Source: Carya illinoinensis
Lineage: Eukaryota > Streptophyta > Magnoliopsida > Fagales > Juglandaceae
Length of the DNA stretch: 64,000 bases
NCBI RefSeq assembly: GCF_018687715.1
Contig: NC_056759.1
Coordinates: 4,319,501 to 4,383,500 of the forward strand
Direction: 5' to 3'
Position 1 is the first letter of the stretch. Each line of letters starts with the position of its first letter. Below, piece after piece: positions 11,077 to 23,094 of this stretch. A program made the translations under genes and the position numbers. Under the pieces are notes generated by a model. The model saw only the letters and a list, made by a program, of their open reading frames with translations. It did not search any database and was not told the DNA's origin.

Positions 11077-12608
11077 CTTTTTCTCAAGCTATTTCCTATC
11101 CTGAGTGGAGAACTGCCATGCAATCAGAAATATCAGCCCTAGAGAAAAATCATACATGGGATTTAGTTCCTTTACCTGTTGGACAGCACCCTGTTGGTTG
11201 TAAGTGGGTGTATAAACTGAAGTTTAACTCAGATGGTAGTGTTGAAAGATGTAAGGCTCGATTGGTAGCTAAGGGTTATACTCAATTGGAGGGTTTTGAT
11301 TACCATGAGACCTTTAGTCCAGTAGCTAAGCTTACCACAGTTAGGCTATTTCTATCAATTGCTGCTGTCAAAAATTGGAACATTATTCAAATGGATGTGA
11401 ATAATGCTTTCTTGAATGGTGACCTCCATGAAGAGGTTTATATGTCTCTGCCTCCTGGTTTTGACAGCAAGAGGGAGTCTAATCTGGTTTGTAAGCTTAA
11501 AAAGTCATTATATGGCTTAAAGCAAGCTTCAAGACAGTGGTTTGCCAAGTTTTCTTCCACTTTGATAGCCACTGGTTTTATTCAATCGAAATCAGATTAT
11601 TCCCTTTTCTCTAAGGTTGAAGGAAGCTCAGTTATCATGCTTTTAGTCTATGTTGATGACATTTTAATAGCCAGCAATGATGTTGCTTCTATGGCTTCTT
11701 TAAAAGCATATCTGAATGAACACTTTAAGTTGAAAGACTTAGGCTCTTTGAAGTACTTTTTGGGTCTAGAGGTTGCTAGATCTTCTAAAGGGATACATCT
11801 TTGCCAAAGGAAGTATTCTCTAGAGATTATTGAGGATTGTGGTCTGCTTGGTTGTAAACCAGCAAATTCTCCAATGGAACAAAATCTGGTTCTTAATTCC
11901 AGTGATGGTGATGAATTGGAAGATCCTTCTCAATACAGAAGATTAATTGGTAGATTGATCTATTTGACTATTACAAGGCCAGATATTACTTTCTCTGTGC
12001 AAAAGCTAAGTCAATTTATGCATAAGCCTCGAAAACCACATATGGCAGCAGCTCATAGAGTAGTTCAATATGTCAAAAACACAATTGGTTTGGGCCTATT
12101 TTTCTCTACTGCTTCGACTGATCTTCAATTGAAAATCTATACAGACTCAGATTGGGCAGCTTGCCCTGACACTAGGAGGTCTGTTACTGGTTATACTGTA
12201 TTCTTGGGTGATAATTTGGTTAGCTGGAAATCAAAGAAACAACACACCATTTCCAGATCTTCAGCAGAATCAGAATATAGGGCAATGGCAGCAGCTGTAT
12301 GTGAAGTGATTTGGTTAAAAAATTTGTTGTCAGATTTTGGTGTCAATCATTCTCAAGCTGCTCTGATATATTGCGACAGTCAAGCTGCGATTCACATTTC
12401 ATCTAATCCAGTTTATCATGAACGAACCAAACATATTGAGTTGGATTGTCACCTTGTAAGGGAAAAGCTACAAGATGGGGTTATCAAGCTATTTCATGTG
12501 AAGTCTAATAACCAAATAGCAGACATTTTAACCAAAGCTCTTGGATTGTATCAATTTAATCATCTCATTGGCAAGATGGGACTAGTAAATATATATAGTC
12601 CATCTTGA
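11077..12608 (+). pseudogene. copia A reverse transcriptase-RNase H
   Basis: About 500 codons in one open frame, from [22 protein letters not shown] to a TGA overlapping the polypurine tract. Reverse transcriptase landmarks are [35 protein letters not shown] and the catalytic YVDDILIAS. RNase H landmarks are [41 protein letters not shown] and HIELDCH. This part is intact by eye. It appears broken only relative to the upstream part of pol. Confidence 0.88.
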
Positions 12609-13795
12609 GGGGGAGTAATAAGTTTTACAATATAGAAGTTTTTCTATTTTCCTGCTTTTACACGTGTACATAGAAAGGCAGTTAACTTACTATTATTATA
12701 TTTTGCTTAGTGGGTTTGGAAACAGCTTTACAGCTCTGTATATAAAGTTACTGTAATCACAATTTTAATACATAGCAAAATATTCTTTTACTCTGAAAAT
12801 TAGATTTTTTAACAAAATGGAAGATCTTGGAGCGAGAAAGAAGAGCCAATTTATTTGATAATGAACCCAATACCTACTTAGGGTGTGGGGTGTAAATTAA
12901 ATAAATCAGCTGATATAAGGAATTTCTTTAAAAAATAATATAACTTTTTCAGATTTTAAACACAAATATAATATTAAAAAATTATATTTAAACAAATTTT
13001 TAATTTTATAATATTTCTATTCAAAATTTTCTCTATTATATCTCAAAATTCAATAAAATATATTAATTCAAACTATTTAATTACCATTTATAAATATACT
13101 GAAATATTTTAAATATTCAAACGGATTTTTAGAATAAGAGTGAGCATCCTGATCCAGGTTCATGTATTCAGATATATCAAATTTAGAATTGAGTTTTAAA
13201 TTCGATCCAAATATTCGTTATAGCCAGGTCGATCCGGATATTCGTCGCAGCCGGCTCAAAGATAAGATCAATTGTGCCATTACCTAAGCGCCACCTTATA
13301 TGGAAGGCCCCTTAAATGAAACTAAATTTTTATTTCTATTTTTGGTTTTTGAGAAAAAACAATAAAAGCCATTAAATTAAACTAAATTTTAAATAAAGAC
13401 AATTCTCAATATTTTTAATATGTGCAAGGCTACAAAATTTTATATCTAAATCAATGAATATTTATATTTTTAAATAATTTACTTAAATTGAAATTTGAGA
13501 GAAAATTTACAACAAGACCTCATTTTAAATTATTACATTAAATATAAACTTTAAATTCTGACTAAGCCTATTCTATTTAAAAATTTTAAATGATAATTTA
13601 CATTTTATTATATTATAAGTAAAAAAAGTCACATTTTAAATTTTATCTTAGACCCTATTTCTAGTGAGTCACCTTGATATTCGTTTGGAACCTAGGTTAA
13701 CATGAGCTAGTACTCGGATGAATTCAAATTTTGAAACCCGTCAACCTACTCGTGAAAGTTGCAATACCGTAATTATAAATTAAATTTTTAAGAAC

Positions 13796-13985
13796 TTATT
13801 TGGATTAAAAAAATATCTTATTTCATCATTATAATTTTTTTTTAATTTTTATACAAAATATAATAAATAATTCAACTTTTTCAAATTTCAAAACAATAAT
13901 ACGATTAAAAATTAATATTTTAATAATATTTTATTCAACTTTTAATTTTTATCTAAAAATATTTCATTTTATATCTGAATCCAAA
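13796..13985 (+). repeat. AT-rich MITE-like repeat
   Basis: The core reads CATCATTATAATTTTTT, then AAAATATAATAAATAATT, then an AATAATA tract, then TTTATTCAACTTTTAATTTTTATCTAAAA. The same order occurs at 14480-14910 and 30718-30953. It is probably a small non-autonomous DNA transposon family. Confidence 0.6.
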
Positions 13986-14479
13986 AACTAAAGAAGGATC
14001 TAGAAATGTTAATGTGTTGTCTTGGGTAAAAATTAAACTTGTTGGATTTTCACTTGGTATACACGTTCTAAAAAATGCTATTTATCATTTTTATATCACA
14101 TATTAATATATTTTTTTATATATTTTTTTATTTAAATATACATATTTATATATCAATATATGTACATTTAAATACAAATTTAAAAATAATAAGTTAGTAC
14201 GTAGAATAGAAAATAATAAATATAATTTTTCACATCGTTTTCCTAGTTTGCTCACCACGTCTGCTCCACCTGTTATTGGAAATTTGGAAGGCTGCTGGTC
14301 ATCCACCTTTCGCTCGAAGCCTAGCCACGTCTCCTTCCTGCGCCTGTTGTTTGAAGGCTGCCACGCTCTCAACACTGTATATACGGAGGCTGTTCACAGT
14401 CTTCACCCCTTTCACTTTTTCTTTCTCTTCAATCAAATTCGAGCTAATTTACAGAGAAAATAAATGTGAATTTTTATAT

Positions 14480-14910
14480 ACTATTTAGTTATCAAAATTT
14501 TTTATCTTAAATATAAAATTTTTATTTTATCATTATAATTTTTTTAAATTTTTAAATAAAATATAATAAATAATTTAACTTTTTTTTAACTTTTTTAAAT
14601 CTCAAAATAATAATAATATTAAAATATAGTATTTTAATATTTAATCTTAAAATTTAAAATTCTTATATAAGAAATTTCAGTAGTCAAGTAGAACCTAAAT
14701 CTCACATTTTCTTTTTGATCTCGAGGAGTTCTAAATCTGTCTCATCTCATTATTATAATTTTTATAAAATTTTATATAAAATAATAAATAAAATACTTTT
14801 TTTTTTAATTTTAAAATAATAATAATAATATTTAAAAATAATATTTTATTTAACTTTTAATTTTTATATCGATTAATTTTTTTTCTAACTTATTATCCAA
14901 ATAAAATCTT
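14480..14910 (+). repeat. Two adjacent copies of the AT-rich MITE-like family
   Basis: The first copy lies near 14498-14690 and the second near 14735-14905. Both carry the TCATTATAATTTTT start, the AATAATAATAATAT middle and, in the second, the TTTATTTAACTTTTAATTTTTAT end. Confidence 0.55.
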
Positions 14911-15510
14911 TCGTGTTTTGATTTTCATCTGCACGGAATAAATTGCTTTGGTTATTTCTTGGTTTTTGGATTTTATATTCCTACGAATTTGTACTTCATT
15001 TGACCTTGCTTGGCCGTGGGGGAGAATGAAGAATTGAAAAGATTTTCGACCTTATGATCGTTACTTTTCATTGTTCTCAAATAATGCAATATCATTAATA
15101 GCAGTAGGCCGTCTTTTCGAGTTAATTAAGAATGGTTCGTCTGCTCCACCTGTAATTATTTCCCCACTAATTGAATCAAATACCATTTTGACGGAAGTAC
15201 TGGGAAATTCTCTTGAGGCTTGTCTCAGGTCAGTACGTTTGGATAAGAAGTTAGCCTCATCTCATTTTAATAATATTATTTAAATATAAATATTTTTTAT
15301 ATTTAATTAAAATTATTTTACTATTATTTATAAACTATATCATAGTTATACACTTATTTTTATCTTATCTCATCTAACCATCTAAACGAAGTATCAATTT
15401 CTAAAAAGAAACATGGTTTCTATTTGACCCAAGAGACATAGTCTCAATCGCTCTTTCTCTAAATTTAGAAACCCAAAAACTATACATCATCTAATCGGAT
15501 ATAGATGAAA

Positions 15511-15656
15511 TACTATTTGAAAATATTTACATAATACATTATTCATATGACATAATTTTATTTATAAGATTTAAATTTTAAAATTTACTTTTTAAGTCAA
15601 ATTATATCACGTAAATAATATATGATGTAAAAACTTTTAAATAAAATTATTCATCG
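15511..15656 (+). repeat. Palindromic MITE-like repeat, left copy
   Basis: Begins TACTATTTGAAAATATTTACATAA and ends GTAAAAACTTTTAAATAAAATTAT. The ends resemble each other in reverse complement. The whole unit recurs inverted at 16860-17010. Confidence 0.65.
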
Positions 15657-15691
15657 AATTATCGACCACAAAATTCAGGCTAAAACCGTAT

Positions 15692-16276
15692 CCAAAATCG
15701 GGTTACTTGAATTCCTATACTTCTATTTAGACCAGTGAAATTTTAAAGAATTAATAATGTATTAGCCGGCATGTTCGAGGTTGAAGGCGTAATGGAGCCT
15801 TGCAAATCTCGTTGGAAATTAATGGTTTGAAAAGTTAAGGCCTATTGATTGTGGATCCAATAATATTCCAATTGCTGGTCATATTCGCATGGGAAGTTAG
15901 AACCTATCTCCCAACTACATAGTTGAAAAAGTAGGATGACGATAAGTGATGAATAATCAATTTATTGTACTTGTTATGGAAAAACCTTTCAATAAATGTT
16001 CTGTTTTTTTTTTTTTGTGTGTGTGTGTGTTCTTGAGCTCAATCAATCTCTTAACAGGTAACTAATCCATCAATATTTCGTAAAAACAACAAATTCAAAA
16101 CATAAAACTAAGCTGCCTGTTGGTTTTATGCGACTTGGGACGAAACTAGGTTACTAGAGGACATGTATTGATGCGTGTCGTTCCATGTCAAAAATGCTAG
16201 AACTATGATAGCTTGCGCCCTAACTCTCGAGTTGTGTTGGAATGTTAAAGAGTATGTTAGATTATCTATGAATAGA
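15692..16276 (+). repeat. ~0.58-kb direct repeat, left copy
   Basis: From CCAAAATCGGGTTACT to about GATTATCTATGAATAG this matches 17256-17700 continued at 23095-23235. The right copy is split by copia element B. The pair flanks a copia RNase H fragment, so they may be LTRs of an older, internally deleted element, but no primer site or polypurine tract is placed as that would need. A segmental duplication is the alternative. Confidence 0.75.
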
Positions 16277-16710
16277 AAGTCCACTGGAGAGTTTTGTGTC
16301 TACTATGGAACCCATCTTGTGTCATAGGATTCTTAAAAGCAACTCACCATTACCCGCTTGTCCACTGAGGTTGAATATAAAGCTGTTGTAAATACAGCTT
16401 GTGAGTTCTTATGGATTCAATCTCTCTTAAAGGAACTTGGACTTTACTTGCCTAACCCACCCACCTTGTGGTGTGACAACTTAGGTTCAACATACCTCTC
16501 GGTAAATCCAGTTTTACAGTCTTGCACCAAACATGTTGAGTTGGATTATCATTTTGTACAAGAAAGGGTAGCTACCAAATCACTTCAAGTCGCATTTGTT
16601 TCCACCAAGGACCAAATTACTGATATCCTCACCAAGCCTCTTTCCACCTCTCGCTTTCTCCTACTTCGATCAAGCCTCACCTTGAGTCTCACCTTGTTAT
16701 CGGTACTGCT
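16262..16710 (+). pseudogene. copia RNase H fragment
   Basis: A decayed frame shows RKSTGEFCVYYGTHLVS, then, after stops, STEVEYKAVVNTACEFLW, WCDNLGSTYLSVNPV, TKHVELDYHFVQERV and DQITDILTKPLS. These are the RNase H and C-terminal motifs of copia pol. No integrase or reverse transcriptase lies upstream, so only about 450 bases of pol remain. It lies against the left copy of the 0.58-kb direct repeat. Confidence 0.85.
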
Positions 16711-16859
16711 TAAATCGAGAGGGGCTTTTAAGGAGAAAGATTCATCACAAACACAAGCTGTCATATCAGAAGGAGACCACATCGACTACAATACATGCAC
16801 AGGTAGAGAATTTCAGCCTGAATTATCAGATATTTATAGAATTTAGTGGTCCGATAATT

Positions 16860-17010
16860 GGATGAATAACTTTATTTAAAAGTTTTTACATTACATATTA
16901 TCTACGTGATATAATTTGATTTAGAAAATAAATTTTAAAATTTAAATCTTACAAATTAAATAATACCATATGAATAATGTGTTATGTAAATATTTTCAAA
17001 TAGTGTTACT
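16860..17010 (-). repeat. Palindromic MITE-like repeat, right (inverted) copy
   Basis: The reverse complement of this stretch matches 15511-15656, including TATTTGAAAATATTTACATAA and CATTATTCATATG. Confidence 0.65.
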
Positions 17011-17255
17011 CTAATTGGATATCTATATCCGATTAAAGGATGTTGAAACCTACAAAATTGAGTGCGCATAGTATGTTTTGGCAAAATACCTCAACTGGAG
17101 AATATTTTTAAGTATTCTGAACCACTACATATCGTGCTCTTTACATTCCAATATATAGACAAAAACTAATAACAACATATTCTATACAAAAAGTGACACT
17201 TGTATTTTACTGAATATTCTCTCAACATTGTATACCATTCTAGACTATTCTGAGG

Positions 17256-17700
17256 CCAAAATCGGGTTACTCGAATTCCTATACCTCTATTTAGACTAGT
17301 GAAATTTTAAAGAATTAATAATCTATTGGCTGACATGTTCGAGGTTGAAGGCGTAACGGAGCCTTGCAAATCTCGTTGGAAAATAGTGGTTTGAAAAGTT
17401 AGGCATAGTGATTGTGGATCCAATAATATTTCAGTTGCTGGTCATATTCACATGGGAAGTTAGAACCTATCTTCCAACTACATAGTTGAAAAAGTAAGAT
17501 GACGATAAGTGATGAATAATCAATTTATCGTGCTTGTTATGGAAAAACCTTTCAATAAATGACCTTCTTTTTTGTTCTTGAGCTCAATCAATCTCTTAAC
17601 AAGTAACCAATTCATCAATATTCCAAAAAGACAACAAATTCGCAACAAATAAGCTACATGTTGGTTTTATGTGACTTGAGACGAATCTAATCATAAATTA
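17256..17700 (+). repeat. ~0.58-kb direct repeat, right copy (5' part)
   Basis: Matches the left copy from CCAAAATCGGGTTACT onward with scattered substitutions. It stops at the insertion point of copia B, and the match resumes after it at 23095. Confidence 0.75.
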
Positions 17701-17705
17701 TATAT

Positions 17706-18076
17706 TATTACAGCTTAGTAAAATTGCATGTCGTTTGTCACCTTGAATAACAACATGTCGTTTGTGTTATGTTAGGTATGTTTTCTTTTATTCTTTTTCA
17801 TTCTTTGTCAAGTAGTGCATAGTTGTACATAAGTCATGCATAGGAGTAGTGCATGGCAGAGTGGTGTAGTGCATAGCTGCATAGCGTGGTGAATGGCATG
17901 GTAGTGTAGTGGCTGTGTAGTTCCTCTTTTTGGCTAGTAGTGTACATGATATATAGTGTCGAAGATGTATAGAAAAATTGTGGCGTGTTAACATAAGAAT
18001 TCAACAATATACAAAAGAGAATTTCTCTCTTCTCTGCTTCTTCTTTCCTCTTCTTCCTGTTAATTTTTTTCTTGCA
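17706..18076 (+). repeat. 5' LTR of copia B
   Basis: Runs from TATTACAGCTTAG to TTCTTGCA and aligns with 22721-23089. The first part contains several copies of a GTAGTGCAT motif. The expected TG start reads TA in both LTRs. Confidence 0.9.
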
Positions 18077-18088
18077 TGGTACTAGAGC
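18077..18088 (+). promoter_or_regulatory. Primer-binding site of copia B
   Basis: TGGTACTAGAGC directly follows the LTR end and matches the initiator tRNA-Met site TGGTATCAGAGC with two substitutions. Confidence 0.8.
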
Positions 18089-18149
18089 AAGGTTCTCACT
18101 CTTGCTGTCGATTTACTCATGTTATTGATATTATTCCCTCGGATTCATC

Positions 18150-19251
18150 ATGGAAGAGAACTCCACAAACACATAAAACCAAAATCCCAACTCCACAAAT
18201 ACAGAAAATCGAGATCCCAACTCAAACACACCTTACCTAAACTTTTCACACCCCAACAACCTTCATCGGGTTGAAAATGGTGACAACATTGCCATTTGTT
18301 CTTGTTGTTGGCCTTCTTACAATAGATAACTATGCTACTTTGTTTTGGGCAATGTGTTGAGCATTTAGAGCAAAGAACAAATTTGGCTTTATCAATGGAA
18401 GCATTTCCAAACCAGCTAACATGAATGACCCTTTTTTTGATGTGTAGGAGAGGTGCAATGACATGATGGTATCCTGGATTCAAAACTCAATAACTCTTGA
18501 TATGAAGTCCAGTGTGGCCTTTGTTGATGATGCTCGAGTTATCTGGGAAGAACTGAAAGATTGTTTCACTCAGCAAAATGAGCCTAGAATGTTTCAATTG
18601 AAGAGAAACTTGTCCAACCTCAAGTGGGATCGTGACTTTGTAAGTACCTATTATGGTAACCTTAAAACTCTGTGGGATGAAATTGCTATCTATGATCCTG
18701 TTCTTATCTACACTTGTGGACAACTTAGTGTTTTGAATGATAGATATCAACATGACTATGTTATATAGTTTCTAATGGGATTGAATGACCAATATGCTAA
18801 CTCTAGAGACCAGATCATGCTTATTGAACCTCTTCCTACTGTCAACGAAGTTTTCTCTCTAATCCAGCAACAAGAACAACAAAACCTCCTCACCACTCAT
18901 TCTCCATCTCTTGACTTAATGGCCTTGGTTGCCAAAACCCCTTATCCACTCTTCAAAACCAACACCAAACCTTACCAGAAGAAGGATAGGCCATATTGCA
19001 CCCACTGCCATATCCAAGGTCACTCATTGGAAAACTATTTCAAGGCTGGTAATGCCCAAGCTCCCGCTTGTGAACATTGCAACATGACTGGTCATGTAGC
19101 TGAGAAATGCTACAAGCTCCATGGATACCCCCCAGGACACAAAATGGATAAAGGAAATGGACTAGTTTATTCTGCAAATCAGACAAGCCTATCTAGTGAC
19201 TCTTGTCAGGAGGAAGCTCGTGAGGACACAATTAATTTCACTAAGGAATAG
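18150..19251 (+). pseudogene. copia B gag (degenerate)
   Basis: A start codon at 18150 (MEENSTNT) is followed almost at once by a stop. Recognisable gag runs in pieces from 18463 (MVSWIQNSITLD, VIWEELKDCFTQQNEPRMF). There are two zinc-knuckle-like boxes. The first, CTHCHIQGHSLENYF, has lost its last cysteine. The second, CEHCNMTGHVAEKCYKLHGYP, is intact. An in-frame stop at 18766-18768 separates the pieces. Confidence 0.85.
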
Positions 19252-19263
19252 TACCAGCAACTC

Positions 19264-22200
19264 ATGGATTTGCTCCAGCATAAGGATCCTCCTACTGCCT
19301 TTCCCTTAGTTAACCAGACTCAAGCTACTCAGAAAAATAGCATTACCATTCCCAAATTTTCAAAGATCTCTAATATAAACCTCATTCACTCCTCCCTCAC
19401 ACATGAGTTTGTTTTTTCCACTAATGCTTCCTGGGTTATTGATTCAAGTGTTACAGATCATATAATCTCCATCCCCTTCCTTTTCACCTCAATCACTACA
19501 GAGGTCTCATACTTAGTTAAGTTACCTAATGGTATTTGTATGCCTGTCATTCACTTGGGCACTGTCAAGGTCAGTGAAAAGCTTGTACTCCTAAATGTTT
19601 TGTGTGTGCCTTCCTTCTCATTCAATCTGATTTCTGTCAAAAGACTCACTGAAAACCAAGCTTGTTGCCTAATATTCTTGACTAATATTGCTTTATTCAG
19701 GACCTTTCCACTTGGACCACGATTGGGATGAGTGAAGTGAAGTGCAGCTTGTATCACCTTTTAACCACCAGTGTTTCTCCTAGTGCTATGGCTAATGCTC
19801 TACCCAATCAATCCCCTATTTCTACTTCAATTTCTTTTTCTGTTAGGAACAATAGGAATGATATTGATCTTTGGCACTGTCGCCTAGGTCACATATCCAA
19901 TTCTAGACTTGGTTTGATTGAGGGTCCTAAGTAGCCAAGAAAGTTACAATTTTAATACAAATGCTCCATGTTATATTTCTCTCATTGCAAAACAACATAG
20001 ACTTCCCTTTCCTACTAGCTCTCATAAGTCCACTGTTACTTTTGAAATAGTCCATTATGACATATGGGGGCCATGCTCTACCACTGCCTATGATGATACA
20101 AGATTTTTCTTGACCATTATAGATGATTTTTCTAAAACCACATGGGTTTATCTACTACAAGCCAAATCAGAAACAAGAAATTGTATTGAATCCTTCTGTA
20201 GCTTAGTAGAGACTCAATTTGGAACAAAAGTAAAAATCCTTTGTCGTGACAATGGTGTTGAGTTTAAAATGATAAAATTTTTTTAATCAAAATGGAATAA
20301 TTCACTAAAGGACTTGTGTTGAGACACCTTAACAAAATGGGACTATAGAAAGGAAACACCAACACTTTTTGAATGTGGCAAGAGCTTTGTTTTTCCAATC
20401 TGGTTTACCTTTAATTTTTTAGAGTGACTGCATTTTGACTGCAGTCTATCTCATCAACAGATCTCCAACTCCATTACTTGCCAACAGAACTTCAACGAAA
20501 CCCCCTATGAAGTTCTGTTTGCCATTAAGCCTAGCTATTCCCACTTCAAGGTATTTGGGTGCTTATGCTTTGCATCCATACTATCTCAAGGTCGAAAGAA
20601 GTATGATCCAAGAGCCAAGAGATGTGTTTTTCTGGGTTATCCATTTAGGGTCAAGGGATACAAGTTGTTGAACCTAGAGACTCGAAACACTTTCATCTCT
20701 AGAGATGTAATTTTCCATGAAAACATTTTTCCATTTCAATCTAATCCTTCCATCTGTTGCTCCCATTCAACCTAATTATATTCCTGTTTCACCTCAATCA
20801 GATTCTATCTACCATTCTTTACCTACTCTTGAACATGACATTTCTGATCCTGTCCCATCTCCTGAGCACTTAGTTGATAACTCCTCATCTCCTGACCTTG
20901 ATGAAGCTAGTCCACATTCTTCTGCTCACCATGAATTAGCTATTGACAGAGACCTTTGAACTCCATATCAACCTACCCTTAGGAGATCATCTAGGACTAG
21001 AACAGCTCCCAGTTACCTTCAAGATTTCCATTGTTAGCAAGTTGCACTCACCTCACATTGCCAATCTATGAACAAGGTACATTCTCCTCACACCAACTGT
21101 CCATTTCCCTTGCATGATTATTTATCTTATAAGTCCTTCTCATCTCAATTGCAAGCTTTCTCTTCTAGCCTTTCGAGTGTATCTGAATCTACTCCATACT
21201 CAGAAGCTGTAAAGGATCTTGATTGGTGTGATGCCATGGATGCTGAGTTATTAGCTTTAGAATAAAATAAAACTTGGGTTCTCACAGATTTGCCTCCTAA
21301 TAAAGAAGCTATTGACTGCAAATATGTTTACAAAACAAAAAGGAATTATAATGGCAGTGTTGAGAGGTTAAAGGCTAGGCTAGTTTCAAAAGGGTACACC
21401 CAATAAGAAGGGTTGATTATAACGAGACATTCTCACCAGTAGCCAAGATGACTACTATGAGATGTCTTCTCTTAGTTGCTGCAATACAAGGCTGGCATTT
21501 GCACCAATTTGATGTCAATAATGCCTTCCTCCATGGTGATTTAGAGGAAGACATTTATATGAAAAGACCATCTGGATACACAAAGGGAACCCCTCAACAG
21601 GTATGCAACTACTCAAGAGCTTATATGGGTTGAAGCAAGCCTCAAGGTAGTGGTATGCAAAGCTGATCTCTTTGGAACTTGGTTTTACTCAATCCAAGGC
21701 AGACTATAGCTTATTCACTTTGGTAACTAGCAACTCTTTTACAACTTTACTTATATATGTGGATGACATTTTGGTTGCAAGTGACTCACTAAACTCCATT
21801 GCTGTCATAAAGGACTCCTTACATAATAAGTTCAGAATTAAGGATCTTAGTGTTCTAAGATACTTCCTTGGGATAGGGATAGCTTGATACTCAGAAGGTA
21901 TCCATATTTGTTAACGCAAGTATGCTCTGGACATACTTGCAGATTCTGGTGTTTTGGGTTCCAAACCAGTGAAAATCCCTATGGACCAGAACTTGAAATT
22001 AAGCAAAGTTGTTGGCTCCCCTCTTGCAGATCCATCCATCTATCGAAGATTGATTGGTAGGTTGCTTTATCTCACAACTACACGGCCAAACATTAGTTAT
22101 CTTGTCCAAACACTCAGACAATTCATGGAGCAACCTACTACAACTCACTTGGCCTCAGCTCAAAAGATCCTCAAGTATATCAAAGTTGCTACAGGCCAAG

Positions 22201-22716
22201 GTTTACTGCTATCATCCTCCTTAGATTTGCAACTTAATTCTTATTGTGACTTTGACTGGGTATTCTGCCTCGACACATGAAAATCAGTGATAGGATATTG
22301 CATTCTTTTGGGCCAATTTTTAATTTCTTGGAAATCTAAGAAATAAAGTACTGTGTCAAGAAGCTCGACTGTGGCAGAGTATAGGGCCATGGCAGCCACA
22401 TGGTGTGAACTCACTTGGCTAGGATTCATCCGCACTTATCTGCAAGTATCACATCCAAAACACGCTACACTCTATTGTGACAATCAAGCAGCAATCCATA
22501 TTGCAGCAAATCTAGTATTCCACGAATGTACCAAGCATATTGAGCTGGATTGTCACATTGTCCGAAACAAGATACTTGAGGGTTCCATTGCCACAGCTCA
22601 TGTCCCTTCTCATCTTCAATGTGTAGACCTCCTCACCAAGGCACTTCCATCATATCTGATTCAAACTCATATAAGCAAGATGAGAATTGTCAATTTACAT
22701 TCTCCATCTTATTGGG
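19264..22716 (+). pseudogene. copia B pol (degenerate)
   Basis: Order: protease remnant WVIDSSVTDHI; pre-integrase LWHCRLGHI; integrase fragments FEIVHYDIWGP and IIDDFSKTTWVYLL; reverse transcriptase pieces [17 protein letters not shown] and YVDDILVAS; RNase H pieces YCDNQAAIHIAANLVFHE and [10 protein letters not shown]. At least ten frames carry these pieces, so stops and indels are spread throughout. Several W codons read as stops and DSG reads DSS. No product is expected. Confidence 0.88.
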
Positions 22717-22720
22717 GGGG

Positions 22721-23089
22721 TATTACAGCCTAGTAAAATTGCATGTCGTTTGTCACCTTGAATAGCTATATGTCGTTTGTGTTATGTTAGGAATGTTTTC
22801 GTTTATTCTTTTTCATTCTTTGTCAAGTAATGCATAGTTATATAGAAGTCGTGCATGGGAGTAGTGCATGGCGAAGTGGTGTAGTGCATAGCTGCATAGT
22901 GTGGTGAATGGCAGGGCAGTGTAGTGGTTGTGCAGTTCCTCTTTTTGGCAAGTATTGTACGTGATATAGTGTCAAAGATGTATAGAAAAACTGTGGTGAG
23001 TTAACATAAGAATATAGCAATATACAAAAGAGAATATCTATCTTCTCTACTTCTTCTTTCCTCTTATTCTGGTTATTTGCTATCTTGCA
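22721..23089 (+). repeat. 3' LTR of copia B
   Basis: Starts TATTACAGCCTAG after a run of seven G and ends ATCTTGCA, followed by the target duplication TATAT. Confidence 0.9.
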
Positions 23090-23094
23090 TATAT

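Larger units (their letters stand above)
8203..12620 (+). mobile_element. Ty1/copia retrotransposon A (internal region nearly complete)
   Basis: A primer-binding site (TGGTATCAGA) at 8203 is followed by gag, protease, integrase, reverse transcriptase and RNase H, then a polypurine tract (GAGGGGGAG, 12607-12615). Integrase before reverse transcriptase is the copia order. The polyprotein is interrupted by two apparent one-base losses, both in homopolymer runs, and I saw no in-frame stops between them. The element is recent enough that every catalytic motif is legible. I could not pair the LTRs; the sequence after the polypurine tract to about 12814 (TATATAAAG box, ending TTTTTTAACA) is a plausible 3' LTR. 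Confidence 0.85.
12609..15690. other. Possible 3' LTR of copia A, then MITE-rich intergenic DNA
   Basis: The first ~200 bases contain a TATATAAAG box and end TTTTTTAACA, as expected for a short 3' LTR. The rest is AT-rich with several copies of one MITE-like family (13796-13985 and 14480-14910). A short GC-richer patch at 14.23-14.45 kb and another at 15.07-15.28 kb share the motif TCTGCTCCACCTGT, but neither resembles a known protein. Confidence 0.45.
17706..23089 (+). mobile_element. Ty1/copia retrotransposon B, full length but decayed
   Basis: A 5384-bp element with a 371-bp 5' LTR, a primer-binding site, gag, protease, integrase, reverse transcriptase, RNase H, a polypurine tract (TTGGGGGGG) and a 369-bp 3' LTR. 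It is flanked by TATAT target duplications (17701-17705 and 23090-23094). The coding region has many stops and frameshifts and lost catalytic residues, for example protease DSG reads DSS. The LTRs differ at roughly one site in ten by eye, so the insertion is old. It sits inside the right copy of a 0.58-kb repeat. Confidence 0.92.
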
